NCBI RefSeq assembly: GCF_010078385.1
Contig: NZ_SIJC01000006.1
Location: 248,001-312,000 of the forward strand
Source of the DNA: Chengkuizengella sediminis
GTDB lineage: Bacteria > Bacillota > Bacilli > Paenibacillales > KCTC-33759
Reading direction: 5' to 3'
Length of the DNA stretch: 64,000 bases
Of this stretch, positions 25,696 through 35,476 are shown piece by piece; position 1 is the stretch's first letter; each line of letters begins with the position of its first letter. The position numbers and the translations under genes were made by a program. A model generated the notes under the pieces. It saw only the letters and a list, made by a program, of their open reading frames with translations. It made no database searches and was not told where the DNA came from.

Positions 25696-27600
25696 ATGAG
25701 TAAAAAAAATCTTGTCATGATATTCAGTACCATAGTAGTGTTAGTATTCATTATGTTATTATCTATTCAAAGCTTAAATATTAACGGAAATGAGCAGACA
25801 CAAGAAGATAAATTAAAAGAAGAGAAAATAACAGACCTGAATATTCAAACTGAAAAAGAAAGTGAACAAACTACGAACATGGATAATGTGGAAATTCAAG
25901 TCAGCGAAAATAAAACTCAGCCAGCTTACTCTTATAGTGATGCCATTATTGAATCTGTGTTTGTAGAAACAACTGTGGATAGTGATAATGATGGTAATTT
26001 TGATCGGATTCATGCCAATATTATTAGACCAAAGGAGACAGAGGATGGTCTTAAGGTTCCAGTAATATATGAAATTACACCGTATATGTATGGATTAAAT
26101 CCACTAACTTTTCACGAAGTCAACGTTGAGTTAAATGCTGTTGATGAGAATGGGAAAGCTAAGGGAAGACCTTTTAGTGGACCGGAGGAGTTAGATTTTC
26201 CAGGGACTTACGATGATTATTTCGTACCACATGGATATGCTGTAGTCATTGCTGAAGGTATTGGAACTGCCCTATCAGAAGGTTGTCCGACAATTGGTGA
26301 TGAGAATGAAGTTCTCGCTGCCAGTTCGGTGATCGATTGGCTGAATGGTCGTGCCAAAGCTTTTTCTGAAGATGGACAGCTTGTATCTGCTGATTGGGCA
26401 ACAGGCAATGTTGGGATGATCGGAATGTCTTACAATGGAACCTTAGATAATGGAGTTGCTGTAACGGGCATAGAAGGTTTAAAAACAATTGTGCCGATTG
26501 CCGCAATTAGCAGCTGGTACGATTATTATCGTGCTAACGGTGCTGTTGTAGCGCCAGGAGGTTACCAAGGAGAAGACACAGATATTTTAGCTGATGCAAT
26601 ACTTACGAGGGAAAACCCTGAAGTATGTAATGAAGTTGTTAATGAATTGGAACATACTCAAGATAGAGTAACTGGAGATTATAACGAATTTTGGGATGAT
26701 CGAAATTATTTGAATGAAGTAAAAAATATAAATGCTAGCGTTTTTGTTGTTCATGGTCTAAATGATTGGAATGTCAAAACAAAACAATTTTCTCAATGGT
26801 GGGATGCTTTGGGTAAAAATGATGTTCCACGTAAACTTTGGCTACATCAAGACGGACATAAGAATCCAAAAAGAATACGGGAAAATGAATGGTATGAAAC
26901 ATTACATAAGTGGTTTGACTACTGGCTTTATGAGATAGATAACGGAATAATGGATGAACCGATGGTGGACATCCAGCGTGAAGATTCTACATGGAAGATT
27001 GAGGACAATTGGCCAGCAGAAGGTGCTGTTTCTACAACGCTTTATTTAAATCACGATCCGAACATTCAAACTGGAATGGTGAGCCTTCAGTCTTCTTCTA
27101 ACAATCAAAAAAATTCAATTACATTAATTGATGATCCGATGGTACAAGCTGAAGTATTGGTGGCTAACCCTGAGGAAAGTAACCCTAATCGAATAGTATT
27201 CATGACAAATGAACTCGTTGATTCTGTTAGAATTAGTGGTACACCAGAAGTAAGCATACGTGCAAGTTTAGATCAGCCTGTATCAAATCTTACAGCGATA
27301 TTAGTTGACTATAGCAAAACTTCGTCTAAGATAGTTACACGTGGATGGATGGATCCGCAAAATATAAATGATGTGAATAAATCTAAACCTTTAGATCCAA
27401 ATCAGAATTATACTTTTACATGGGATATGCAACCTGATGATTATGTATTTGAAAAAGGTCATCGTATTGGAATTGTTTTTATTGCAAGTGATTTTGAATA
27501 CACATTACGTCCACCAGCAGGCAAGAAATTAACGTTATTTCCAGAAAAGAGCAAAGTTATATTACCTATTGTTGGGGGTAGTGATGCACTAAAATGGTGA
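25696..27600 (+). CDS. Secreted/membrane-anchored X-Pro dipeptidyl-peptidase-type S15 hydrolase
   Basis: A serine peptidase/acylase of the CocE/PepX family (634 aa). The N-terminal hydrophobic segment (about residues 5-24) is a signal anchor or signal peptide. The alpha/beta-hydrolase domain has the nucleophile elbow GMSYNG (S245), D357 in HGLNDWN and probably H388. A C-terminal jelly-roll domain follows (about 430-634). DSDNDGNFD near residue 95 resembles a calcium loop. It is likely to release X-Pro dipeptides from peptides outside the cell. The ATG at 25696 follows AGAGGTGTC. The SRPBCC gene follows after 21 bases. Confidence 0.88.
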   Translation: MSKKNLVMIFSTIVVLVFIMLLSIQSLNINGNEQTQEDKLKEEKITDLNIQTEKESEQTTNMDNVEIQVSENKTQPAYSYSDAIIESVFVETTVDSDNDGNFDRIHANIIRPKETEDGLKVPVIYEITPYMYGLNPLTFHEVNVELNAVDENGKAKGRPFSGPEELDFPGTYDDYFVPHGYAVVIAEGIGTALSEGCPTIGDENEVLAASSVIDWLNGRAKAFSEDGQLVSADWATGNVGMIGMSYNGTLDNGVAVTGIEGLKTIVPIAAISSWYDYYRANGAVVAPGGYQGEDTDILADAILTRENPEVCNEVVNELEHTQDRVTGDYNEFWDDRNYLNEVKNINASVFVVHGLNDWNVKTKQFSQWWDALGKNDVPRKLWLHQDGHKNPKRIRENEWYETLHKWFDYWLYEIDNGIMDEPMVDIQREDSTWKIEDNWPAEGAVSTTLYLNHDPNIQTGMVSLQSSSNNQKNSITLIDDPMVQAEVLVANPEESNPNRIVFMTNELVDSVRISGTPEVSIRASLDQPVSNLTAILVDYSKTSSKIVTRGWMDPQNINDVNKSKPLDPNQNYTFTWDMQPDDYVFEKGHRIGIVFIASDFEYTLRPPAGKKLTLFPEKSKVILPIVGGSDALKW

Positions 27601-27621
27601 GAGAATGTACTTGGGAGCGGG

Positions 27622-28080
27622 ATGAATTTGCCTATAATTAAAACTTCTTTTATTATCGATGCTTCACCCAAAATATGCTTTGATTTAGCTCGAAATATTG
27701 AGGTGCATATGATGTCTGCATCAAAAACTAAGGAGAAGGCAATAGCAGGTAAAACAAGTGGATTGATAGAACTACATGAGTCAGTTACCTGGGAAGCCGT
27801 TCATTTAGGTATACGTCAAAGATTAACAGCAAGAATTACTGAGTTTGATTCTCCAAATTTATTTGTGGATGAGCAAGTAAGCGGTGCTTTTAAACGATTT
27901 AAACATACTCATGAGTTTATATCTTATCAGGGTGGAACACATATGATTGATACTTTTGATTATACTGCTCCTTTTGGTTTAATTGGAAAACTAGCAGATA
28001 TTCTTTTTCTAAAGAAATATATGTACAAATTCTTAACAACACGAAATGAGACTTTGAAAATGATGGCGGAGGAAGTATAA
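27622..28080 (+). CDS. SRPBCC (START-like) ligand-binding protein
   Basis: A 152-aa protein with the helix-grip fold. The N-terminus FIIDASPKICFDLARNIEVH and the later THEFISYQGGTHMIDTFDY are typical of SRPBCC family cell-division-inhibitor-like proteins. It probably binds a hydrophobic small molecule; the ligand is unknown. The ATG at 27622 follows GGGAGCGGG. It may be cotranscribed with the S15 peptidase 21 bases upstream, and a terminator follows. Confidence 0.8.
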   Translation: MNLPIIKTSFIIDASPKICFDLARNIEVHMMSASKTKEKAIAGKTSGLIELHESVTWEAVHLGIRQRLTARITEFDSPNLFVDEQVSGAFKRFKHTHEFISYQGGTHMIDTFDYTAPFGLIGKLADILFLKKYMYKFLTTRNETLKMMAEEV

Positions 28081-28141
28081 AAAGAGCAAATGTTAATTAA
28101 GAACGATTAGTGAAGTAGAAACAATCATTAAATAATCTGAT

Positions 28142-28168
28142 GTAGCACACTTTTGGGTGTGCTATTTT
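28142..28168 (+). terminator. Terminator after the SRPBCC gene
   Basis: Stem TAGCACAC / GTGTGCTA with a TTTTGG loop, followed by TTTTC. Confidence 0.8.
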
Positions 28169-28285
28169 CAGTTGTCTAAACCTTTGATGCTGTGAACCAG
28201 GTTTATAATATTGAGGTTTTTGAAGGGAGGACAAAGAAAATCATATCTAAGGTGGAATTTTGGGATATTCAATTGAGTAGTATAA

Positions 28286-28313
28286 GAAAAAGATGCCCCT
28301 GAAGGAGCATCTC
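28286..28313 (-). terminator. Terminator of the yhbH-spoVR operon
   Basis: On the minus strand, AGATGCTCC pairs with GGGGCATCT around TTCA, followed by TTTTTC. It lies 2 bases after the spoVR stop. Confidence 0.85.
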
Positions 28314-28314
28314 A

Positions 28315-29694
28315 TTATAAAAATCTTCGTTGCATCTTCCCATCCTTATATGAAAACACAACGGATTTCTTTTCGATTTTTGTTTCCAAATGAACATTTT
28401 TCCCCCATAATTGCTCTAAATAAGGAAGGGTTCGTTCCGTATATTTTAAGTCTAATTCAAGTCCTTCATACTCATGTTTGAGGTATAATTCTCCGTTATT
28501 TTTGAAATTGCCATTTTCTACGACAAGATATGGGAAACCGCCATTGGTTCTAGATGAAACGAGCTGATCTCTAATGTTTTCCCACGTTTTATCTGTGATT
28601 TTCCATTCGCGACCTTGTTTTTCGAAAATATAAAGGTCTAGATCCTCAACAAGCTCTTTAGTTAAATAATTTCTAATAAAAGAAGTATCTGAATCGATCT
28701 CACGAACCTCAAATATTTTATCTCGATCAAACCGTTTTTCAATGTCTTCGAAAATCTTCAATCCTAGATAATAAGGATTTAAGGTTTGCTGCGATGGCTG
28801 AACCACAGAGGAATTTAATTTTGCGAACTCCACTGTTTCCTCAGAGGTTAGATCCATTTCTCTTAGAATGCGTACGTGCCAGTATGATGCCCAGCCCTCA
28901 TTCATGATTTTAGTCTGAATTTGTGGCCAAAAGTATAACATCTCTTCACGCAACATAGATAAAACGTCACGCTGCCAATCCTCTAAAATAGGAGAGTGTT
29001 CTTCAATAAACCACATGATATCCTTTTCGGATTTGCTTGGGAATTTTAAAGCTGTTTTTTCAGATTCATTCTTTTTCTCAGTTTTCTCTTTTTGATTTTT
29101 CTCTAAATCCCATAAATCTTCAAACCCCGTTTTTCCTTCTATATTTTTCTCTTTTTGATTTTCTTTCTTACTTTGATCCAGATTATATTTTCTATAAAGA
29201 CTAGGGTCAACATGTTCCTGTATGGCAAGAACAGCATCAATAAATTTTTCTACATTTTTAGTACCATGTTCGTATTCATATTGATGTATTCTTTCTGCTG
29301 TAGAAGACATGCTATTGATCATATCTCGATTGGTATTTGAAAAGTGTGCGTTATTTTTGAAAAAGTCACAATGTGCAAGGACATGTGCAACTATTAATTT
29401 ATTTTGAATTAAAGAATTGCCATCTAACAAAAAAGCGTAACAAGGGTCAGAATTAATGACAAGCTCATAGATTTTACTTAACCCTAAATCATATTGCATC
29501 TTCATTTTATGGAAGGTTTTTCCAAAACTCCAATGCGAGAATCGAGTTGGCATCCCATAAGCCCCGAAGGTGTAAATAATGTCAGCAGGGCAAATTTCAT
29601 ATCGCATTGGGTAAAAATCAAGCTGAAACTCTTTGGCTATTTCAACTATTTCCTCAATTGCATTTTCAAGTTGTTTCATTTCTTCAACATTCAA
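28315..29694 (-). CDS. spoVR: SpoVR family protein
   Basis: Homologue of the B. subtilis stage V sporulation protein R (459 aa), needed for normal spore cortex there; its biochemical activity is unknown. The N-terminal domain is identified by the family segments [27 protein letters not shown] and [11 protein letters not shown] charged Lys/Glu linker occupies about residues 165-205. Translation starts at a TTG (29694), and its ribosome site GGGGTGA overlaps the yhbH stop codon, so the two genes are coupled. Confidence 0.92.
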   Translation of the reverse strand: MNVEEMKQLENAIEEIVEIAKEFQLDFYPMRYEICPADIIYTFGAYGMPTRFSHWSFGKTFHKMKMQYDLGLSKIYELVINSDPCYAFLLDGNSLIQNKLIVAHVLAHCDFFKNNAHFSNTNRDMINSMSSTAERIHQYEYEHGTKNVEKFIDAVLAIQEHVDPSLYRKYNLDQSKKENQKEKNIEGKTGFEDLWDLEKNQKEKTEKKNESEKTALKFPSKSEKDIMWFIEEHSPILEDWQRDVLSMLREEMLYFWPQIQTKIMNEGWASYWHVRILREMDLTSEETVEFAKLNSSVVQPSQQTLNPYYLGLKIFEDIEKRFDRDKIFEVREIDSDTSFIRNYLTKELVEDLDLYIFEKQGREWKITDKTWENIRDQLVSSRTNGGFPYLVVENGNFKNNGELYLKHEYEGLELDLKYTERTLPYLEQLWGKNVHLETKIEKKSVVFSYKDGKMQRRFL

Positions 29695-29700
29695 TTTTTT

Positions 29701-30843
29701 TCACCCCACTTCAGGTTTAGAAAAAAAGTTTTTTAGTGCTTTAAAAACTTCTCCTTTTTCACGAATAATACAATGGCGGAAAGTAGGATGTTTTATATTC
29801 CGATATGCTGACATCAATGTGCTGCTTCGATTGTATTGATTTACTTCACCATAACCAAACATGTTGCTTTTTTCTAGCAATTGGCTTATTAATTTTGTAC
29901 ATCTTTCATTATCTGAAGTTAAATTGTCTCCATCGGAAAAATGAATAGGGTATATATTGTAATTTTGAGGTGAATACCTAGACTCAATGATTTCTAGTGC
30001 TTTTTTATAAGCTGAAGAACAGATCGTACCTCCACTTTCACCTTTTGTAAAAAATTCCTCTTCTGTAACTTCCTTAGCTTCTGTGTGATGTGCTATAAAG
30101 ATAATTTCAACATTTTCATATTTTTTCCTTAAAAAGCGAGTCATCCAGAAGAAAAAGCTGCGTGCAATATATTTTTCAAAACTCCCCATTGATCCAGATG
30201 TATCCATGATCGCCATGATTAAAGCATTGGACTGTGGTTTTGTGATTTCATCCCATGTTTTAAAACGTAGATCATCAGGAGAAATACCGTGAATACCCGG
30301 ATGACCTGTAGACGCATTTCGTTTTAAATTTTGTAAAATGGTTCTTTTTTTATCTATATTCGACATAATGCCTTTTTTACGTATATCATTAAATTCAATA
30401 TCTGTGACTTTTAATAAGTCTTTTTCTTTTTGTTTCAAATAAGGTAGTTCAAGTTGACTAAAGAGCATCGTTTCAAGTTCTTCCATATCAATCTCAACCT
30501 CGAAATAATCCTCCCCTGGCTGATTGCCAGCGCCCTCTCCTTTACCAGCACCGGATGGAGATGGTTCCTGACCTAAGACATCTCCTACTTTACTTTCTCC
30601 ATCCCCTTGACCAACATGTTTATTTTTATTGTAATTAAAACGAAATTTATACTCATCTAAACTTTTGATAGGCACTTTAATGATTTTTTTTCCATTAGAT
30701 AAAATGATGCTTTCATCTGTAATGAGATCAGGCAGGTTTTGTTTTATAGCTTCTTTTACTTTTTCCTGGTGTCTGGTTTGATCTTGATACCCTTTACGGT
30801 GTAATGACCAATCTTCTCTGGAAACGATAAACGATGAACTCAA
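29701..30843 (-). CDS. yhbH: YhbH/DUF444 sporulation-stress protein
   Basis: A 380-aa protein of the YeaH/YhbH family. An N-terminal charged region with a Gly-rich stretch (about residues 85-110) precedes a von Willebrand A-like domain whose metal-binding motif DTSGSMG is intact. In B. subtilis and E. coli it is part of a PrkA(YeaG)-YhbH(YeaH)-SpoVR(YcgB) set acting in sporulation or stress. The start is a TTG (30843), 10 bases after GGAGGGG. The usual prkA gene is not adjacent here. Confidence 0.92.
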   Translation of the reverse strand: MSSSFIVSREDWSLHRKGYQDQTRHQEKVKEAIKQNLPDLITDESIILSNGKKIIKVPIKSLDEYKFRFNYNKNKHVGQGDGESKVGDVLGQEPSPSGAGKGEGAGNQPGEDYFEVEIDMEELETMLFSQLELPYLKQKEKDLLKVTDIEFNDIRKKGIMSNIDKKRTILQNLKRNASTGHPGIHGISPDDLRFKTWDEITKPQSNALIMAIMDTSGSMGSFEKYIARSFFFWMTRFLRKKYENVEIIFIAHHTEAKEVTEEEFFTKGESGGTICSSAYKKALEIIESRYSPQNYNIYPIHFSDGDNLTSDNERCTKLISQLLEKSNMFGYGEVNQYNRSSTLMSAYRNIKHPTFRHCIIREKGEVFKALKNFFSKPEVG

Positions 30844-30982
30844 CGTCTCGACCCCTCCTTCCTGTTTATATCAATATATTCAACATACATGGTGTTATGT
30901 GAACAAGAATATAAAAAAACATGGAAAGATGGTCTTTTGGCTGAGTGGTCTCAAAGTTACACCTTATGAATTTGAAAATCCC

Positions 30983-31012
30983 AAAAAACTCTTTCCATAA
31001 TGGGAAAGAGTT
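30983..31012 (-). terminator. Terminator of the DUF4190-like gene
   Basis: On the minus strand, AAACTCTTTCCC pairs with GGAAAGAGTTT around ATTAT, followed by TTTTTGG. Confidence 0.82.
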
Positions 31013-31060
31013 TAGTACAACATCACTTGGGAAGTATTAACTATATTAAAAAAGGTAAAG

Positions 31061-31507
31061 CTATGCCACTCCATATGAAGAAATAGTACTAGTAGTATAA
31101 GTACCTATGATTAGAGAAAGTAAGAGAAGTACAACAATAGCTAAAATAGGAAGTAAATTCAATATGGTGCCAAGGATAGGGAATAGTTTTTTTCTATTTT
31201 TGATAAATAGAGAGATAACTCCAATTATAGCTCCAATGATTTGAATGAATAAAACGATCAGTAAAACTAATATTGAAGTAATGAATAAGGGTTGACTAGA
31301 AACTAATTCTAGTATTTCCTCTTCTGTGGGTTCAGCTGAAATGATTATATTACTCACTGACATGGATAATAAAATAAACATGACAATTGCCAATACAATA
31401 CTTATGGTTCCAATAATAAAAGAAGCAATTCCAAGACCCGAATGTTTTATCTTTGTTTCTTGATTGTCAAAAGATATATTCTCATGTTGATCATGTTCAG
31501 AATTCAT
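31061..31507 (-). CDS. DUF4190-like small membrane protein
   Basis: A 148-aa membrane protein with a short polar N-terminus and three hydrophobic segments. The opening GLGIASFIIGTISIV is characteristic of DUF4190 proteins. There is a soluble acidic loop (PTEEEILELV) between the first two membrane segments. The ATG at 31507 follows AGAGGTGAAC. Function is unknown. It is monocistronic, with its own terminator. Confidence 0.72.
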   Translation of the reverse strand: MNSEHDQHENISFDNQETKIKHSGLGIASFIIGTISIVLAIVMFILLSMSVSNIIISAEPTEEEILELVSSQPLFITSILVLLIVLFIQIIGAIIGVISLFIKNRKKLFPILGTILNLLPILAIVVLLLLSLIIGTYTTSTISSYGVA

Positions 31508-31826
31508 AGTTCACCTCTTTAAAAATATTTATTACATGTATAATAATTAACATCTATTGATAAAAAAATCAATATTAAATAACTGAAAAATCCGTGTTGA
31601 TTCGATATGATTGCAACTATGATGTCGTTTTCAAGGGAAATTATGTAAGGGATATAGCAGGAATATGTAGATTTGTGGAGAATAGTATTTTAGTAAGCTA
31701 CACAGATTGACAAAGAAAATGAAAAATTAAAACATTGATAATTTTTTTGAATAATAAAGAAAACTCGCTTTTCTCATTAATATATTTATAAATTAAAATA
31801 TAAATAGTAGAGGAGTCGGTGTAATA
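31508..31826. other. 319-base divergent intergenic region, no gene seen
   Basis: Very AT-rich, between divergent genes. No palindrome, RNA element or reading frame worth calling was found. It must hold promoters for both neighbours. Confidence 0.5.
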
Positions 31827-33356
31827 ATGAAAAAAGAATTAGAAGCAGGCATAAAAACACAGAGATTTCTTACTATTCTGATATACATTATTCTCGCCAA
31901 TGTATGGACAATCATGGGCGGTGGGTTTTGGTTATTGTTTTCATTTTCAATTGTTACAATATTCATTCTAGTATCTTTTTATATTAGGGATACCAAAAAT
32001 ACTAAACACATATTAGATCTAGTTATCAAGTCGGAACGAAAAAAAACGGAAGACAATATTAAACAGCTCATTTACTATGATGATTTAACTGGACTCCCAA
32101 ATCGAAGACTCTTTCAAAAACATTTAGATGAAGTCATTCAGCATATTAAAGCGAAGAAAACAAATTTAGCTGTAGTGACAATAGATATTGATAGATTTAA
32201 ACTAGTCAATGATTCTTTAGGTCATGATTTCGGTAACATTTTATTAATGCAAATTGCTGAAAGACTAAGCCGATGTATTACAGAAAATGATTTTGTTGCA
32301 CGAATTGAAGGCGATAAATTTTCGATTTATTTGATTGGTTTAAATAAATCAGAAGAACTTGAATCAAAAGCATTTCATTTAATTCAAGTTATGGAAGAAG
32401 TATATACGATTCAAAATCATAAAATTCATATTTCTGCATGTGCTGGCATCTCAGTATATGACCACAATGCGAATGCTGATTTATTGATTAAACAAGCGGA
32501 TATTGCATTATATAATGTGAAGGAAAAAGGAAAAAGTAATGTACAAATCTATACTACTTCAATGAATAATACTTCTTTGGAAAGATTTAATTTGGAAAAT
32601 GATATTAGGCGTGCGATTGAAAAAGAAGAATTTGTTTTGTATTATCAACCACAAATAAATACTGATACAAATGAAGTCGTCGGAGTTGAAGCACTCATAC
32701 GCTGGAATGATCCAATAAAAGGTCTTGTATCCCCTAATCAGTTTATTCCGATTGCTGAAGAGAGTGGAATGATCATAGATATTGAAAATTGGGTGATTAA
32801 AACAGCGTGTGAACAAAATAAAGCTTGGCAAAATGAAGGGCTTCCCAAAATTCCGATCTCTGTTAATCTCTCAACCAGACATTTTCTTCAGCCAAATATT
32901 GTAGAAATGGTCACTCAAGTGTTAGAAGAAACGGGATTAGACCCTCAATTTTTAGATATTGAAATTACAGAGAGTATGACAGTAGATGTTGATAGAGCTA
33001 TTACTACTTTGCAAAAGTTAAAGAAATTAGGGGTACAAATCAGTATAGATGATTTTGGTACAGGGTATAGCTCTCTTAATTACCTTAAGAACTTTCCAAT
33101 ACATAAATTGAAAATAGATCGATCATTTGTTAGAGATATTAAAAAAGATACAAACGATGCTGCTATTGTTTCCACTATTATTTCTATGGCACATCATTTA
33201 AACCTTGAAGTGATTGCAGAGGGCGTTGAATCTGCAGAACAGCTATCTTATTTAAATAATAAACGTTGTAAAATTGTACAGGGTTACTTTTTCAGTCCAC
33301 CTGTTACAGCACAACAATTACATGTAAAGTTGTTGAAAAATGACTTTGGTAGTTAG
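31827..33356 (+). CDS. Membrane GGDEF-EAL protein with degenerate GGDEF site, probable c-di-GMP phosphodiesterase
   Basis: A cyclic-di-GMP turnover protein (509 aa). Two membrane helices (about residues 14-52) precede a GGDEF domain (about 85-245) and an EAL domain (about 255-500). The diguanylate cyclase signature is EGDKF at 161-165 instead of GGDEF, so cyclase activity is doubtful. The EAL site is complete: E288-A-L, EITES, IDDFGTGYSS, LKIDRSF and IAEGVE. It therefore probably hydrolyses c-di-GMP, with the GGDEF part as a GTP sensor or structural module. No PAS or other sensor domain is present. The ATG at 31827 follows GAGGAG at rather wide spacing. Confidence 0.92.
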   Translation: MKKELEAGIKTQRFLTILIYIILANVWTIMGGGFWLLFSFSIVTIFILVSFYIRDTKNTKHILDLVIKSERKKTEDNIKQLIYYDDLTGLPNRRLFQKHLDEVIQHIKAKKTNLAVVTIDIDRFKLVNDSLGHDFGNILLMQIAERLSRCITENDFVARIEGDKFSIYLIGLNKSEELESKAFHLIQVMEEVYTIQNHKIHISACAGISVYDHNANADLLIKQADIALYNVKEKGKSNVQIYTTSMNNTSLERFNLENDIRRAIEKEEFVLYYQPQINTDTNEVVGVEALIRWNDPIKGLVSPNQFIPIAEESGMIIDIENWVIKTACEQNKAWQNEGLPKIPISVNLSTRHFLQPNIVEMVTQVLEETGLDPQFLDIEITESMTVDVDRAITTLQKLKKLGVQISIDDFGTGYSSLNYLKNFPIHKLKIDRSFVRDIKKDTNDAAIVSTIISMAHHLNLEVIAEGVESAEQLSYLNNKRCKIVQGYFFSPPVTAQQLHVKLLKNDFGS

Positions 33357-33362
33357 TTATCC

Positions 33363-33395
33363 AAAGATCCCTGCACGATTTGGGTTCTTTTTTTT
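33363..33395 (+). terminator. Terminator after the GGDEF-EAL gene
   Basis: Imperfect stem AAAGATCCC / GGGTTCTTT with a 9-base loop, followed by a T-run. Confidence 0.7.
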
Positions 33396-33506
33396 GCCCT
33401 GTAAAATGATCGGATGTTTTGTTATGGGGTGCATAATAGGTGTTTATCCTCGCACTGTCTTATGAATCTAATCATATATTAGCATCAAGAAAGTGTAAGG
33501 AGTTGC

Positions 33507-33815
33507 ATGCCAATGTTTCGAGTTGAACCCATTATAATTGATGATCTGGTTGCAACAGGCATAGAAGTCAAGCTGCCTAAAACTACATTGTTAGTTGTTA
33601 CTACAAATAAAGGTTATATTATGTGCGGTGCATTGGATGTCGCATTATTAAATGAAAAGCTTAAGGACAGAAATATTATAGCAGGTAGAGCGACAGGTGT
33701 CCGTACTTTAGAAGAACTATTAGATGCTCCTATGGAATCGGTCACTTATGGGGCAGAAAAGCTTGGAATTTATGCAGGTACATCAGGTCGTGAGGCTATT
33801 CGTAAAATGATGTAA
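33507..33815 (+). CDS. yunC: DUF1805 (YunC-like) protein
   Basis: A 102-aa protein of the DUF1805/YunC family, function unknown. Conserved segments are YIMCGALDVALLNEKL and GRATGVRTLEELLDAP. B. subtilis has yunC close to yunD; here a YunD homologue occurs 17 kb away at 50856. The ATG at 33507 is 5-6 bases after TAAGGAG. Confidence 0.85.
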   Translation: MPMFRVEPIIIDDLVATGIEVKLPKTTLLVVTTNKGYIMCGALDVALLNEKLKDRNIIAGRATGVRTLEELLDAPMESVTYGAEKLGIYAGTSGREAIRKMM

Positions 33816-33844
33816 GGTGAAGAGATATCAAGACGCAGGTCTCC

Positions 33845-33895
33845 AAAGAACCTTTAAAATCACTATCTAGTGGTATTGAAGGTTCTTTATTTGAT
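33845..33895 (+). terminator. Terminator after yunC
   Basis: Stem AAAGAACCTT / AAGGTTCTTT enclosing an inner CACTA/TAGTG hairpin, followed by ATTTGATTT. Confidence 0.72.
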
Positions 33896-33936
33896 TTGAT
33901 AAAAATTCACAATATTTCCATTTTTTATTTTATGAT

Positions 33937-33952
33937 TGTGATATATGTCACA
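33937..33952. promoter_or_regulatory. FNR/CRP-type operator upstream of hcp
   Basis: TGTGATATATGTCACA is a perfect TGTGA-N6-TCACA palindrome, 61 bases before the hcp start. A -10 candidate TATAAA lies at 33967-33972. Such sites are bound by Fnr or ArcR-type proteins in Bacillales, which fits anaerobic or nitrosative induction of hcp. Confidence 0.75.
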
Positions 33953-34012
33953 TACATGGATCTTATTATAAAGTAAGTTGAATACAGACTAATGGATAGG
34001 GAGAGATGTAAT

Positions 34013-35329
34013 ATGTTTTGTTATCAATGCGAGCAAACACCATCAGGTGGTTGTAACGTGATTGGTGTATGTGGTAAAAATGAAACAATAGCAAGTTTAC
34101 AAGATACCATCATATTTGCTTTAAAAGGAATTGCAGCTTATAGAACACATGCTAATCAACTGGGATATATAGATTCTTTTGTAGATGAAACTACACATGA
34201 AGCATTATATATGACATTAACCAATTCCAATTTTAATACACAAGAACATATTGATATGGCTATGAAAGTTGGTAAAGCTGCCATTAAAGTCATGGAATTG
34301 TTAGACAAAGCCCATACAGATCGACTTGGAATACCAGAACCTGCGAAGGTTACTCAAAATAAAATTGAAGGTAAATGTATTGTAGTTACGGGACACAACT
34401 TGTTGGCATTAGAAGAATTGTTAAAACAAACAGAGGGTAGAGGTATAAATATTTATACTCATTCAGAAATGCTGCCTGCTCATGGATATCCTCAATTAAA
34501 AAAATATTCTCACTTAAAAGGAAACATCGGAAAGGCTTGGTTTGATCAAAGACGTTTGTTTGAGAAATTCCCAGGGGCCATTTTAGCTACTACGAATTGC
34601 GTCATGCCAATTAAAGGTACTTATGCTGACCGATTCTTTTCTTATGATGTAGCAGGTTTAGAGGGTGTTCGTAAAATAGAAGAAAATGATTTTGAACCAC
34701 TGATAGAAAGGGCGATGGAGTTACCTGAAGCAAACATTAACTCAAATGAAACACTCTCTACTGGTTTTCACCATGAAACCGTAATAGGTCTAGCTCCAGA
34801 AGTGATTCAAGCTGTAAAGGATGGTAAAATCAGACGTTTCTTTGTGATTGCAGGTTGTGATGCACCAGGTACAGGCGGAGAATATTATCGCGAGTTAGCT
34901 TTGTCTTTACCTAATGATACGGTTATTTTAACAACATCTTGTGGGAAATTTAGATTTAATGATGTAGATTATGGAACAGTCCCTGGTACAGACATACCGA
35001 GATATTTAGATCTAGGGCAATGTAATAATTCAGTTTCTACTGTGAAAATAGCCTTGGCTCTAGCAGATGCCTTTGAATGTGATGTAAATGATCTACCAGT
35101 AAGCATCGTCCTATCTTGGTTCGAGCAAAAAGCAGTTGCCATATTATTAGGTTTATTTAGTTTAGGGATTCAAGATGTTAGAATAGGACCAAAACCACCT
35201 GAATTTATTTCAGAAGGAGTATTAAATGTGCTGCAAGATAAATTTAATTTGAAACTCACAGGTAATGTTCAAGAGGACATGAAAGATATGTTAGTGAACA
35301 AAACCGTCCAAACTATTGCTGATCATTAA
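34013..35329 (+). CDS. hcp: Hybrid cluster protein (hydroxylamine reductase), short form
   Basis: An iron-sulfur protein (438 aa) that reduces hydroxylamine and is thought to act as NO reductase under nitrosative stress. The N-terminal cluster motif is CYQC-x7-C-x5-C (C3, C6, C14, C20). Hybrid-cluster segments AGCDAPGTGGEYY, TTSCGKFRFND and LGQCNNS follow. It is about 100 residues shorter than E. coli Hcp, which matches the class III proteins lacking an N-terminal helical insert. I chose the ATG at 34013, 8 bases after AGGGAGAG; the ATG at 33992 lacks a ribosome site. No hcr reductase gene is adjacent. Confidence 0.93.
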   Translation: MFCYQCEQTPSGGCNVIGVCGKNETIASLQDTIIFALKGIAAYRTHANQLGYIDSFVDETTHEALYMTLTNSNFNTQEHIDMAMKVGKAAIKVMELLDKAHTDRLGIPEPAKVTQNKIEGKCIVVTGHNLLALEELLKQTEGRGINIYTHSEMLPAHGYPQLKKYSHLKGNIGKAWFDQRRLFEKFPGAILATTNCVMPIKGTYADRFFSYDVAGLEGVRKIEENDFEPLIERAMELPEANINSNETLSTGFHHETVIGLAPEVIQAVKDGKIRRFFVIAGCDAPGTGGEYYRELALSLPNDTVILTTSCGKFRFNDVDYGTVPGTDIPRYLDLGQCNNSVSTVKIALALADAFECDVNDLPVSIVLSWFEQKAVAILLGLFSLGIQDVRIGPKPPEFISEGVLNVLQDKFNLKLTGNVQEDMKDMLVNKTVQTIADH

Positions 35330-35420
35330 TGAAAATCGTTTTTATCGGAATTACATTATTAACAGGCGACATGAGCGATCCTGTTGAATCACTTCATTGT
35401 ATGTATTCATTTAGTTTCAA

Positions 35421-35463
35421 AAAGAACTACAAGTTAAAAGTTCAACTTGTAGTTCTTTTTTTA
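35421..35463. terminator. Bidirectional terminator between hcp and the TetR gene
   Basis: Stem AACTACAAGTT / AACTTGTAGTT with an 8-base loop. It is followed by CTTTTTTT on plus and CTTTTTG on minus, and serves both convergent genes. Confidence 0.88.
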
Positions 35464-35476
35464 TTAAATAATTTTT

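Noticed and set aside
28205-28300. Short reading frame after AGGGAGG near 28227
   Set aside because: The only usable start is a GTG giving about 17 codons that end inside a terminator hairpin; the strong ribosome-like string is probably incidental.
30915-30975. tRNA-like stretch (TGGTCTTTTGGCTGAGTGGTCTC)
   Set aside because: It looks superficially like a D-arm, but no acceptor stem, T-loop GTTCRA or anticodon arm can be folded around it.
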